Source: Streptomyces fulvorobeus (GTDB taxonomy: Bacteria; Actinomycetota; Actinomycetes; Streptomycetales; Streptomycetaceae). From it: a stretch of DNA of 64,000 bases. Within the stretch, counting starts at the first letter, position 1. Each line of letters opens with the position of its first letter. The notes beneath the pieces are model-generated. The model saw nothing but the letters and a program-made list of their open reading frames with translations, made no database searches and was not told the origin of the DNA. This document shows positions 19,401 to 27,473 of this stretch, one piece after another. Location of the stretch: contig NZ_BLWC01000001.1 in the NCBI RefSeq assembly GCF_013167895.1, positions 2,356,001 through 2,420,000 on the forward strand, given 5' to 3'. Position numbers and translations under genes: made by a program.

Positions 19401-20002
19401 AACCGGACTCGTCGGCCACCGGCACCCTGCGGCTGAGACCCTCCGCGCGGACCGCCGTCCCCGGCCCCTCGCCGCTGCCCCGGCTCGTCGTCCTGGCGGA
19501 CGACTTCGACGCGCTGGTCGCCCCCGCGCTCGGCAGTCCCGGCCGCCCGGCCGCCGGTTCCGTCGTACGCGCCCTGGAGGCCGTCGCCAGGGACGGCGGG
19601 CGGCTCGGTGTCCACCTGGTCGCCACCTCGGCCCGCCCTGACCGTACGGAGGACACCGAGCTGGCCAGGGGAGCCCGGCTGCGGATCATCCTCGACGCGC
19701 CGGCCGTCCCGCCCTCCCCGGACGAACCGGCGCCCGGCCGGGGAAGGCTGGGGCATCCGGACGGCCGGGTCACCCCGTTCCAGGGGGGCCGGGTCACCGG
19801 CCGCATCCCCCGTACGGCGACCCTGCGCCCCACCGTCGTCCCGCTGGAGTGGGAGCGGATGGGCGATCCGCCCACCCGGCGGCCCGTGCGCGAGTTGGGC
19901 AACGGACCGACGGACCTCGCGCTGCTGGCCAGCGCCCTGGAGCGGGCGGCCCGTTCGGTGAACGCGGAACGACTGCCCCCACTCCTCCCCTTCCCCTCCT
20001 GA
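16430..20002 (+). CDS. FHA-domain protein with FtsK/SpoIIIE-like ATPase segment
   Basis: 1190 residues from the ATG at 16430; the frame is open further upstream but that part does not look coding. The N-terminus (about 1-90) resembles a ubiquitin-like fold. An FHA domain follows with RIGRSADADV, SRLHC and SDLGSTNGT, the phosphothreonine-binding pattern. After a linker comes an FtsK-like region, then a second low-complexity linker with repeated RTP(Y/H)PG units, then a P-loop-like GPAGSGRTELL and a Walker-B-like LVVLADDFD. The P-loop lysine is arginine, so ATP hydrolysis may be weak or lost. It is divergent from kinases PkaA and PkaB. It may be a phospho-responsive relative of type VII secretion ATPases; no secretion partners are nearby. 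Confidence 0.8.
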   Translation: MQIRLTVLAPRSGRTTTPASACDVLVTAPAGTALAAVASGLASAVSGPDSSMGGGAVVLFAGRERLDTQRIALGEPPLVDGAVLSLQVPGEDEAADDAVPAHLHVVAGPDAGGVHLLHGGQIRIGRSADADVPLDDPDVSRLHCAVTVSDDGRVSVSDLGSTNGTSLDGTEVHDRPVRLNPGALLRLGESRLRLTTGARTPVLPTAPDGEGHLRVNRASVTHAPAGVRHADAEHQERNGYAGGSAPACDAASSQGGPGPAGHDGARGDALQGPAGEYTSGTPGHGGRPLTGEAPRRGGIGAWARRLKSGRGEAAPDPAGRADEPGGVPSPASSASFTSSAFTPSAPPSARSTAPEGTWPDPAAVLLTALGPGPRLWERDTSHPEALVVRLGTTDRAELPAVPVTVGLREAGSLGLAGPRARLTGLARSVVAQLAALHSPFDLEIVLISSDRARGVDERRREWAWLGWLPHLRPMHGQDCRLLLAYDREQATARTSELVRRLDEGPLGSGWASADRAAVSEAARLHTGPYTVVVVDGDPGSAALRETTARLAGAGAAAGIHLVCLAETPASSPTSPVTATYDAACRASIAFRECGAVAMLSGDVATALRLLRTAGGRPAGHGTVAAVDAVSVAWAERFGRALAPLREEGSVALPGRPMAAALPPSARLLDELGLARATPASLMARWASTAEEQPGASRPAASPAPPAPDSPGSGRTVSTAARVGPQRTSPERDGGQGAGPGSTPPDGAAHGPGRTQYPGTDTAGPARTPHPRGESTGSARTPYPGSRESGRTPHPGGETSAADRTPHQAPHTDTTRTPYPGTATASDADADADTTGAGGRVPGGTGVYAGRPVLVLGAGPRGPLGVDLAEEGPHLLIEGPAGSGRTELLRAVAASLAAAARPDRLGVLLVDGAGSERGEGLGPCTELPHVFSHLVASDPVRMREFAQALGGELKRRAELLGPLDFAEWHARHEAGQRTLARRSPTASEQRGEPDSSATGTLRLRPSARTAVPGPSPLPRLVVLADDFDALVAPALGSPGRPAAGSVVRALEAVARDGGRLGVHLVATSARPDRTEDTELARGARLRIILDAPAVPPSPDEPAPGRGRLGHPDGRVTPFQGGRVTGRIPRTATLRPTVVPLEWERMGDPPTRRPVRELGNGPTDLALLASALERAARSVNAERLPPLLPFPS
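18685..18895 (+). repeat. RTP(Y/H)PG repeat in the FHA protein
   Basis: Within the second linker of the FHA protein the coding sequence repeats the motif Arg-Thr-(Pro/Gln)-(Tyr/His)-(Pro/Gln) six times at irregular spacing: RTQYPG, RTPHPR, RTPYPG, RTPHPG, RTPHQA and RTPYPG. The nucleotide unit is roughly CGNACNCCGNACCCGGG. Intervening residues are Gly, Ser, Thr, Asp and Glu. Confidence 0.7.
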
Positions 20003-20058
20003 CTCCATGATCCGAAACGGCCGTACGGTCCACTGACCACACGTCACGAGCCCATTAC

Positions 20059-20074
20059 GATCAGCCGGTTGATC
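20059..20074. promoter_or_regulatory. candidate operator upstream of the sugar importer
   Basis: GATCAGCCGGTTGATC is a 5-6-5 inverted repeat 159 bp before the binding-protein start. It could be a site for an unlinked LacI- or GntR-type repressor; no regulator gene is adjacent. The remainder of the 230-bp gap shows nothing clear. Confidence 0.3.
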
Positions 20075-20232
20075 CGGATGGCGGTATTGCGGCGTCCGTG
20101 TGCCGGGCGTAGGACTGTGCTCACGGACGACGTACACGCACTGAACGCACGACAGGTGAACGGAGCGGCGACGCGGGCCGCACGGCGGCGGCACCGCTCC
20201 GCGCACCTGCGCGCACGAGAGACGGGGCAGGA

Positions 20233-21597
20233 ATGCGCACAACCCCTCGCATGCGTAGGGCCGCACTGGTATGCACCACGGTCGGGGCACTGGCCCTCAC
20301 CGGCTGCGGTGGTGACAGCGACGGCAAGGACAAGCCCGGCAAGGGCGCGGCCAAGGACAGCCAGAGCCCGTCGAGCGTCGTACTGCCGAAACTGGACGGC
20401 GAGAAGATCTCGGTCGCCGCGGTGTGGACCGGGCCCGAGCAGGCCAACTTCACCAAGGTCCTGGACGAGTTCGAGAAGCGCACGGGGGCGACGGTCACCT
20501 TCGTCCCGGCGCAGGACCCGATCGTCAACTTCCTCGGTACGAAGGTGGCGGGAGGCCAGCCGCCGGACGTCGCGATGATCCCGCAGGTCGGCGCGGTCCA
20601 GCAGGCCGTGGCGAAGAAGTGGGCCAAGCCCGTGGGTCCGGAGGCGAAGGCCCAGCTGAGCAAGAACTACGCGAAGGTCTGGCAGGACCTCGGAGCGGTG
20701 GACGGCACCCAGTACGGGGTGTACTTCAAGGCCGCGAACAAGTCCCTGGTCTGGTACAACGCCCAGGCGTTCGAGAACGCGGGCGCGAGCGAGCCGAAGA
20801 CCTGGAAGGACTTCCTGACCACGGCCGAGACGATCTCCGCTTCGGGCGTCACCCCGGTCTCGGTCGCCGGCGCGGACGGCTGGACCCTCACGGACTGGTT
20901 CGAGAACGTCTACCTCTCCCAGGCCGGTCCCGAGAAGTACGACCAGCTGGCGAAGCACGAGATCAAGTGGACGGACCCGTCCGTGAAGGACGCGCTCACC
21001 ACACTCGCCGAGCTGTTCGGGAAGCCCGCCCTGATCGCCGGCGGCGCGGACGGCGCGCTCCAGACGGAGTTCCCCGCGTCCGTCACCCAGACGTTCACCG
21101 GCGGCGACCAGCCCAAGGGCGCCATGGTCTTCGAGGGCGACTTCGTCTCCATCAACATCGCGCAGACCGAGGCGAAGATCGGTACGGACGCCAAGGTGTT
21201 CCCGTTCCCCGCGGTCGGCGCGGACGCCCCCGTGGTGACGGGCGGCGACGCGGCGGTGGCGCTGAAGGACAGCAAGGGCGCGCAGGCGCTGCTGACCTGG
21301 CTGGCCTCCACCGACGCGGCGAGGATCTGGGCCGAGGCGGGCGGGTTCATCTCGCCGAACAAGAGCCTGGACGCCGCCGCGTATCCGAACGACGTGCAGC
21401 GCGAGATGGCCCAGGCGCTGGTCGCGGCCGGTGACGACGTCAGGTTCGACATGTCCGACCAGGCACCGCAGTCGTTCGGCGGTACGCCGGGCAAGGGTGA
21501 GTGGAAGACGCTCCAGGACTTCCTGAAGAACCCGAAGGACATCGCGGGGACTCAAGCCAAGCTGGAGTCCGACGCGGCCAAGGCGTACAAGAGCTGA
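20233..21597 (+). CDS. ABC transporter sugar-binding lipoprotein (CUT1 type)
   Basis: 454 residues. A lipoprotein signal with lipobox ALTGC (Cys25) leads to a mature family-1 solute-binding protein (ISVAAVWTGPEQANFTKVLDEFEKRTG, then the conserved PPDVAMIPQVG and the GAMVFEGDF region). It captures an oligosaccharide outside the membrane and hands it to the two permeases encoded next. The gene is first in the operon, 4 bp before the first permease. The importer class is clear; the sugar is not, although an alpha-glucoside-type substrate would fit the family. There is no regulator or hydrolase beside it to narrow this down. Confidence 0.9.
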   Translation: MRTTPRMRRAALVCTTVGALALTGCGGDSDGKDKPGKGAAKDSQSPSSVVLPKLDGEKISVAAVWTGPEQANFTKVLDEFEKRTGATVTFVPAQDPIVNFLGTKVAGGQPPDVAMIPQVGAVQQAVAKKWAKPVGPEAKAQLSKNYAKVWQDLGAVDGTQYGVYFKAANKSLVWYNAQAFENAGASEPKTWKDFLTTAETISASGVTPVSVAGADGWTLTDWFENVYLSQAGPEKYDQLAKHEIKWTDPSVKDALTTLAELFGKPALIAGGADGALQTEFPASVTQTFTGGDQPKGAMVFEGDFVSINIAQTEAKIGTDAKVFPFPAVGADAPVVTGGDAAVALKDSKGAQALLTWLASTDAARIWAEAGGFISPNKSLDAAAYPNDVQREMAQALVAAGDDVRFDMSDQAPQSFGGTPGKGEWKTLQDFLKNPKDIAGTQAKLESDAAKAYKS

Positions 21598-21601
21598 CGG
21601 G

Positions 21602-22963
21602 ATGACGACAGCGGCCAAGGGGGGCACCGCCGAGGTGCCCCCCGCCGACCAGAGTCCACGCCCTCGTGCGGCCAGGAGCGTCACCGGTACCAGGAAGCTC
21701 CTCGCGGCGGTGTTCCTGCTGCCCGCGCTGGTGCTTCTCGGCGCGCTCGTGGTCTATCCCATCGTCTACTCCGTCTACCGTTCCTTCTTCGACCAGGCGG
21801 GCACGGGCTTCGCCGGGATCGACAACTACAAGGCCCTGTTCTCCGACGCCACCATCCGTACCGCGGTGAAGAACAACGCGGTCTGGGTCGTGTTCGCACC
21901 CACGGTCTCCACCGCTCTCGGGCTGATCTTCGCGGTGCTGACCGAGCGCATCCGCTGGGGTACGGCGTTCAAGCTCATCGTCTTCATGCCGATGGCGATC
22001 TCGATGCTCGCCGCGGGCATCATCTTCCGGCTGGTGTACGACCAGGCCCCGGAGCGCGGGGTCGCCAACGCCGTGTGGGTGGGGGTGCACGACACGTTCG
22101 CCGAGTCGTCGGGCTTCCCCAAGGCGCATCCGCTGCCGGTGCACCCGCTCAAGGCGGGCGGCGGCGGTTCGTTCGTCTCGAAGCAGCCGGTCACGGCCGG
22201 TGAGCCGGTCCTGATCCCGCTGGTCGGCGTGGCCCCGGCGAAGATGCCGGGCGACGCGGCGCCCGCGAAGGCGGCGGGCGGCGGGGACGGGAAGATCACC
22301 GGCACCGCCTGGCTGGACTTCACCAGGGGCGGCGGCGGCACACCCAACACCGTCGATCCCAGGGAGCTCGGCCTCAAGGGCCTCAAGGTGGAGGCGGTCA
22401 GGGACGGCGAGGTCATCGCGTCGGCGACGGCGGGCGCGGACGGTACGTTCACCCTGCCCGCCTCGGCCGAAGGCGCCCAGGTCCGGCTGCCCGCCTCCAA
22501 CTTCTCGGAGCCGTACAACGGCGTCGACTGGCTCGGACCGTCCCTGGTGACGCCCGGGATCATCGGCAGCTACGTCTGGATGTGGGCGGGCTTCGCGATG
22601 GTGCTGATCGCGGCGGGCCTGGCCGGTCTGCCGCGTGAGCTCCTGGAGGCGGCCCGGGTGGACGGTGCCAACGAGTGGCAGGTGTTCCGCCGGATCACGG
22701 TGCCGCTGCTGGCACCGGTACTCGCGGTGGTGCTGGTCACCCTGATGATCAACGTCCTGAAGATCTTCGACCTGGTGTTCATCATCGCGCCGGGGTCCTC
22801 GCAGGACGACGCGAACGTACTGGCGCTCCAGCTGTACCGGTCCTCGTTCGGCACCGACGCCGACCTGGGGATCGGCAGCGCCATCGCCGTACTCCTGCTG
22901 CTGCTGGTGATCCCGGTGATGCTGTTCAACATCCGCCGGATACGGAAGGAGGGGCGCAGGTGA
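21602..22963 (+). CDS. ABC transporter permease, MalF-like, with large inserted domain
   Basis: 453 residues, about 150 more than a typical CUT1 permease. The N-terminal helices (34-60, 92-115, 128-150) are followed by an extra segment of about 160 residues (about 155-315) rich in Gly, Ala and Pro with a beta-rich part (KITGTAWLDF, VEAVRDGEVIASA, DGTFTLPASA). The normal core then resumes, with the EAA loop LLEAARVDGANEWQVFRRITVP that docks the ATPase. The insert lies on the outer side and resembles in position, not sequence, the P2 loop by which MalF holds the maltose-binding protein. The stop overlaps the next permease start by GTGA. No ATPase gene is present; a shared MsiK-type ATPase is the likely partner. 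Confidence 0.88.
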   Translation: MTTAAKGGTAEVPPADQSPRPRAARSVTGTRKLLAAVFLLPALVLLGALVVYPIVYSVYRSFFDQAGTGFAGIDNYKALFSDATIRTAVKNNAVWVVFAPTVSTALGLIFAVLTERIRWGTAFKLIVFMPMAISMLAAGIIFRLVYDQAPERGVANAVWVGVHDTFAESSGFPKAHPLPVHPLKAGGGGSFVSKQPVTAGEPVLIPLVGVAPAKMPGDAAPAKAAGGGDGKITGTAWLDFTRGGGGTPNTVDPRELGLKGLKVEAVRDGEVIASATAGADGTFTLPASAEGAQVRLPASNFSEPYNGVDWLGPSLVTPGIIGSYVWMWAGFAMVLIAAGLAGLPRELLEAARVDGANEWQVFRRITVPLLAPVLAVVLVTLMINVLKIFDLVFIIAPGSSQDDANVLALQLYRSSFGTDADLGIGSAIAVLLLLLVIPVMLFNIRRIRKEGRR

Positions 22964-23838
22964 CCACAGCGCCAGTGGTGAAGGCCAGGCAGTCCCTCGG
23001 CGCGCGGATCGCCGCCCGGGCCGGGGGCGGGGTGATGCGGGTCTTCCTGATCCTGGTGGGGCTGTTCTGGCTGATGCCGACGATCGGGCTGCTGCTCTCC
23101 TCGCTGCGGGACGCCGACGACATCGCCGCGAGCGGCTGGTGGAAGATCTTCACCGCGCCCTCCGAGCTCACCTTCGACAACTACCAGCGGCTGCTGGACA
23201 ACTCGGTCATCACCGACTCCCTTCTCAGTACGGTGATGATCACCCTGCCGACCACGTTCCTGGTCGTGGTGATCGGGTCGCTCGCCGGATACGCCTTCGC
23301 CTGGATGGAGTTCCCCGGCCGCGACTGGTGGTTCCTGCTCGTCGTCGGGCTGCTGGTCGTGCCCGTACAGGTCGCCCTCATCCCGGTCTCCGAGCTCTTC
23401 GGCACCATCGGGATCTTCGAGACGACCTTCGGCGTGATCATGTTCCACACGGCCTTCGGGCTGCCGTTCGCGATCTTCCTGCTGCGGAACTTCTTCGCGG
23501 AGATCCCGCGCGAACTGCTGGAGGCCGCGCGGCTCGACGGGGCGGGTGAGATCAGGCTCTTCACCAAGGTGGTGATGCCGCTGGGCGGACCGGCGATCGC
23601 CTCGCTCGGCATCTTCCAGTTCCTCTGGGTGTGGAACGACATGCTCGTGGCGCTGATCTTCGCCGACTCCGACTCCCCGCCGATCACCGTGGCGCTCCAG
23701 CAGCAGGTGCGCCAGTTCGGCAACAACATCGATGTGCTCGCGCCCGGGGCGTTCGTCTCGATGGTGATCCCGCTGGCCGTCTTCTTCGCGTTCCAGCGGC
23801 AGTTCGTGTCCGGTGTGATGGCGGGCGCCGTCAAGTAA
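22960..23838 (+). CDS. ABC transporter permease, MalG-like
   Basis: 292 residues from the GTG at 22960, which overlaps the upstream stop and is preceded by AAGGAGGGG at good spacing. Six membrane helices and the EAA loop (LLEAARLDGAGEIRLFTKVVMP) mark a standard CUT1 inner-membrane subunit. It forms the heterodimeric channel with the preceding permease. The protein ends FVSGVMAGAVK, the usual terminus for this family. A hairpin 35 bp after the stop closes the operon. Confidence 0.92.
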   Translation: MTTAPVVKARQSLGARIAARAGGGVMRVFLILVGLFWLMPTIGLLLSSLRDADDIAASGWWKIFTAPSELTFDNYQRLLDNSVITDSLLSTVMITLPTTFLVVVIGSLAGYAFAWMEFPGRDWWFLLVVGLLVVPVQVALIPVSELFGTIGIFETTFGVIMFHTAFGLPFAIFLLRNFFAEIPRELLEAARLDGAGEIRLFTKVVMPLGGPAIASLGIFQFLWVWNDMLVALIFADSDSPPITVALQQQVRQFGNNIDVLAPGAFVSMVIPLAVFFAFQRQFVSGVMAGAVK

Positions 23839-23873
23839 CCACCGGCACGGCGCCCCGTCGGGCGCGTCAACAC

Positions 23874-23907
23874 GGAGCGGCCCCGTTACCCATAACCGGG
23901 CCGCTCC
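23874..23907 (+). terminator. terminator of the sugar importer operon
   Basis: A 10-bp inverted repeat (GGAGCGGCCC, 23874-23883, with 23898-23907), extendable through GTTA/TAAC in the loop, lies 35 bp beyond the last stop. Confidence 0.75.
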
Positions 23908-24006
23908 ACCACGTACGTCCCCCGAATGCCACGTCTGGCGTAACCCTGTCACTCCTTCGGCCGTTTGCGGGCCACCTGCCGCCCGCGACCGACCCATGGA
24001 TGTGTT

Positions 24007-26253
24007 GTGCCCCGGTTCAGTGTCATCGTGCCCGCGTACCGGGTCCAGGCGTATCTGCACGAGTGCCTGGACTCGGTGTCGGGCCAGTCCTTCAAGGACT
24101 TCGAAACCGTCGTGGTCGACGACGGCTCACCGGACGCCTGCGGCGCCATCGCCGACGAGTACGCCGGCCGCGACCACCGTTTCGCCGTGGTCCACCTCCC
24201 GGAGAACACCGGCCTCGGGCCCGCGCGCAACGCCGGTATCGCCAGGGCGCGCGGGGACTACCTGATCTTCCTCGACGGGGACGACACCCTCCTGCCGGAC
24301 GCGCTCCAGACCATCGCGGACCGGATCGCGGCGACCGGCGGCCCCGACGTCCTGGTCTACGACTACACCCGGGTGTACTGGTCGGGCGAGACCGTCCGCA
24401 ACCAGCTCGCCGGGCACCTCGCCGAGACCGGCCCGCCCTCCTTCCGGCTCGCCGACCGCCCCGAGCTGCTCAAGGTCCTGATGGTCGTCTGGAACAAGGC
24501 GTACCGCCGCGAGTTCGTGGAGTCCGAGGGGTTCACCTTCCCGCCGGGCTACTACGAGGACACGCCCTGGACCTACCCGGTGCTCATGGCCGCGGGCTCG
24601 ATCGCGGTCCTCGACGCCGTGTGCGTCGGCTACCGCCAGCGGCGCCGGGGCAACATCCTCTCCACCACGAGCCTGCGCCACTTCGACGTCTTCGACCAGT
24701 ACGACCGGGTCTTCGCGTTCATCGACGCGCGCCCCGGACTCGCGCTCTGGCGGCCGGCGATGTTCCGGCGGATGCTCGACCACTTCTCGACACTGTTCAC
24801 CTCGCACGGCCGGCTCCCGCCGGGCACCCGCGCCGAGTTCTTCCGCCGCGCCCGCGCCCACTGCGTCCGCTACCGCACCCCCGGCGCCTCCGTCCCGCAC
24901 CGCACGCGGCTGCGCCACGGGCTGATCCGGCTGGGCGCCCACCGCACGTACCGGCTGCTGTGGGCCGCGCAGCAGTCGCGCGGCGCGCTGCGGCTGCGCG
25001 CCGCGTCCCTGCGCCACCTGGTGCGCGGGGCCCTTCTCCAGCTCCACTACCGCGTCCAGCTGCGGCTGCCCGTCCGCTCCCGTGACGCGGTGTTCGCCGC
25101 CTACTGGCACCGCGGTTACGCCTGCAACCCGGCGGCGATCGAGGCGAGCGCCCGTGAGCTGGTGCCGGGGTTGCGGACCTCCTGGATCTGCCACCCGGAG
25201 CACGCGCACACCGTGCCGCCCGGCACGCGCAGGCTGCACCCGGGGACGTACCGTTACTGGACCGCCCTCGCCCGCTCCAAGTACCTCGTGAACAACGTGA
25301 ACTTCGACCGGCGGCTGGTGAAGCGCCGCGGCCAGGTGCTGGTGCAGACGCACCACGGGACGCCGCTGAAGACGATGGGCACGGACCTGGTGGACCGCCC
25401 GGCGGCGGCCGGGTCCACCGACTTCGAGCAGCTGCTGCGCAACATCGACAAGTGGGACTTCTCCCTCTCCGCCAACCTGCACTCCACGCTCGTCTGGGAG
25501 CGGACCTACCCCTCCGGCTACACGACGCTGGAGTACGGCTATCCGCGCAACGACGTCTTCCACCGCACGAGCCCGCAGGAGGTGGCGCGGCTGCGGGAGA
25601 CGCTGTCCATCCCGCCGGACTGCACCGCCATCCTGTACGCGCCCACGCACCGCGACTACCGGCGCTCCCAGCACCACGCCCTGGACCTGGAACGGCTCGT
25701 CAAGGTCCTCGGCCCGCGCTTCGTCGTCCTGGCCCGTTCGCACTACCTGTACAGCGTGCCCGAGGCCGCTTCCGGCCGGACCCCGCATCCCCGGATCATC
25801 GACGTCAGCGGCCATCCCTCCCTGGAGGCGCTGTGCCTTGCCTCGGACGTGCTGGTCACGGACTACTCGTCGCTGATGTTCGACTACGCCAATCTGGACC
25901 GCCCGCTCGTCATCCACCTGGACGACAGCGAGGCGTACGAGGCGGCCAGGGGGACCTACTTCGACCTTCAGGCGTTCCCGCCGGGCGCGGTCGCGCGCAG
26001 CCAGGACGAGCTGCTCGACATCTTCGTCTCCGGTTACTGGCGCGGCTCCCGGTCGGCGCAGCTGCGGGCGGCGTTCCGGGCGCGGTTCTGTCCCCACGAC
26101 GACGGGTACGCCGCCGAGCGGGTGGTGCGCCGGGTCTTCCTGGGCGAGACGGCGGGGCTGCCCCGGCCCGTACCGCTCACCGAGCGGCGGCCCGCCGCCC
26201 CACTGCCCCGGCAGTCGGCGGTGCGGGCGGCGGCGGGCGCGCCCGGCGACTGA
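24007..26253 (+). CDS. GT2 / CDP-glycerol glycerophosphotransferase fusion (TagF-like)
   Basis: 748 residues from the GTG at 24007, which places RFSVIVPAYR at the N-terminus; the Shine-Dalgarno is weak. The N-terminal GT2 domain is intact (VDDGSPD, LDGDDTLL acidic motifs). The C-terminal half is a TagB/TagF-type polymerase domain with QTHHGTPLKTMG, GYPRNDVF, LYAPTHRDYR, ARSHYL and TDYSSLMFDY. The protein probably adds a sugar and a polyol-phosphate unit to a wall teichoic acid at the inner membrane face. It is the only plus-strand gene of the cluster's left half and converges on the GT4 gene. All motifs are intact, so it is likely active in both halves. Confidence 0.88.
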   Translation: MPRFSVIVPAYRVQAYLHECLDSVSGQSFKDFETVVVDDGSPDACGAIADEYAGRDHRFAVVHLPENTGLGPARNAGIARARGDYLIFLDGDDTLLPDALQTIADRIAATGGPDVLVYDYTRVYWSGETVRNQLAGHLAETGPPSFRLADRPELLKVLMVVWNKAYRREFVESEGFTFPPGYYEDTPWTYPVLMAAGSIAVLDAVCVGYRQRRRGNILSTTSLRHFDVFDQYDRVFAFIDARPGLALWRPAMFRRMLDHFSTLFTSHGRLPPGTRAEFFRRARAHCVRYRTPGASVPHRTRLRHGLIRLGAHRTYRLLWAAQQSRGALRLRAASLRHLVRGALLQLHYRVQLRLPVRSRDAVFAAYWHRGYACNPAAIEASARELVPGLRTSWICHPEHAHTVPPGTRRLHPGTYRYWTALARSKYLVNNVNFDRRLVKRRGQVLVQTHHGTPLKTMGTDLVDRPAAAGSTDFEQLLRNIDKWDFSLSANLHSTLVWERTYPSGYTTLEYGYPRNDVFHRTSPQEVARLRETLSIPPDCTAILYAPTHRDYRRSQHHALDLERLVKVLGPRFVVLARSHYLYSVPEAASGRTPHPRIIDVSGHPSLEALCLASDVLVTDYSSLMFDYANLDRPLVIHLDDSEAYEAARGTYFDLQAFPPGAVARSQDELLDIFVSGYWRGSRSAQLRAAFRARFCPHDDGYAAERVVRRVFLGETAGLPRPVPLTERRPAAPLPRQSAVRAAAGAPGD

Positions 26254-26324
26254 GGGGGCGGCGCCCCGGGGTGCGGAGCCGGGCGTGCGGGGCCGGGCCG
26301 GCCACCGCGGTCTCGCACCCGCCC

Positions 26325-27473
26325 TCAGCGCTCCAGGAAGTCGAAGAGCTCCTCCCAGCGCCGTACGGTCTCCGCCTCGGAGAACCGCTGCACGTTGACC
26401 CGCGCCCGCTCCCCCAACGCGTCCCGCAGGCGGGGGTTGCCGGTCAACCGCAGCAGCCGGTCGGCCAGGGCGCCGATGTCCCCGGCGGGGGCGAGCAGGC
26501 CGTCCTCACCGTCGCGCACGATCTCCCGGACGCCCGGCGCGCAGTCGAAGGCGGCGCACGGCACCCCGCTCGCCATCGCCTCCATCAGCGCCAGCGGGAA
26601 CCCCTCGCCGCGCGAGGACTGGACGAAGACGGACGCGTCCGCGAGGGCTTCCGGCACGTCGTCGGTACGGCCCTTCCACCGGACCGAACCGTCCAGGCCC
26701 AGTTCGGTGCACCGCTCCTTCAGCTCCGCCTCGTCCTCGCCCGCCCCGTACACCCCGAGCCGCCAGTCAGGCCGCTGCGGGGCCACCAGCGCCCAGGTGT
26801 CCAGGAGCATGTCGATGCCCTTCTGGTCACTGAGCCTGCCGATGCTCGCCACGCACCTGCCGGTGCGCGGCGAGGGCACCTCGGGCAGTCCGGCCAGGGC
26901 GTTCGGCATGAAGCCGACGTTGTTCATGCCGTCGCCCGCCCAGCTGTCGGCGTCCTCCTCGGTGAGGACGAGCCAGCGGTCCAGGGCGCTGTAGTGGTTC
27001 CTGATCCAGCGGTAGCGGTGGCTCGCCCGCGAGTAGTCGTACGACTCGTGGCTCATCCCGATGACCCGGTGGCCGCGGGTGTCGGCCTCGCCGACCCATT
27101 CCATGGCCCACACCTGGGTCACCAGGACGACGGCTCCGGGGTCCGCCGTGCGGAAGATCCCGGAGAGCCGCTGGACCGCGCGGCGCTTCTCCCGGACCCT
27201 GGCCGCCTCGCGGCGGCGCGCCTGGACACGGAGGCGGTCCCGCAGGCCCTTCGGCGCCCAGGGGGTCGGCGGGTGCGCCGGGTACAGGGCGGTGACGGGG
27301 TGGCCGGGGGCGTCGGGGAGCGCCATCTTCAGCTCGGACGCGTGGATGCCGACCACCCGCACCCGGTGCCCGCGCTCCTGGAGCAGGCGGGCCGTGCGGT
27401 GGGTCCAGGCGGTGACTCCGCCGAGTTCGTCCGTGCTGTTGGAGACGATGAAGACGTCACGGCTGCGGCTCAT
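26325..27473 (-). CDS. GT4 family glycosyltransferase
   Basis: 382 residues with a Rossmann N-terminus (VFIVSNSTDELGGVTAW) and the GT-B/GT4 donor site SSRGEGFPLALMEAMASGVP, containing the E-x7-E pattern, plus the RLSDQKGIDMLLD segment. It transfers a sugar from a nucleotide donor with retention of configuration, probably onto the wall polymer or its lipid-linked precursor. Its start overlaps the end of the preceding minus-strand TagF-like gene by ATGA, so it is the last gene of the operon coming from 33786. Confidence 0.9.
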   Translation of the reverse strand: MSRSRDVFIVSNSTDELGGVTAWTHRTARLLQERGHRVRVVGIHASELKMALPDAPGHPVTALYPAHPPTPWAPKGLRDRLRVQARRREAARVREKRRAVQRLSGIFRTADPGAVVLVTQVWAMEWVGEADTRGHRVIGMSHESYDYSRASHRYRWIRNHYSALDRWLVLTEEDADSWAGDGMNNVGFMPNALAGLPEVPSPRTGRCVASIGRLSDQKGIDMLLDTWALVAPQRPDWRLGVYGAGEDEAELKERCTELGLDGSVRWKGRTDDVPEALADASVFVQSSRGEGFPLALMEAMASGVPCAAFDCAPGVREIVRDGEDGLLAPAGDIGALADRLLRLTGNPRLRDALGERARVNVQRFSEAETVRRWEELFDFLER

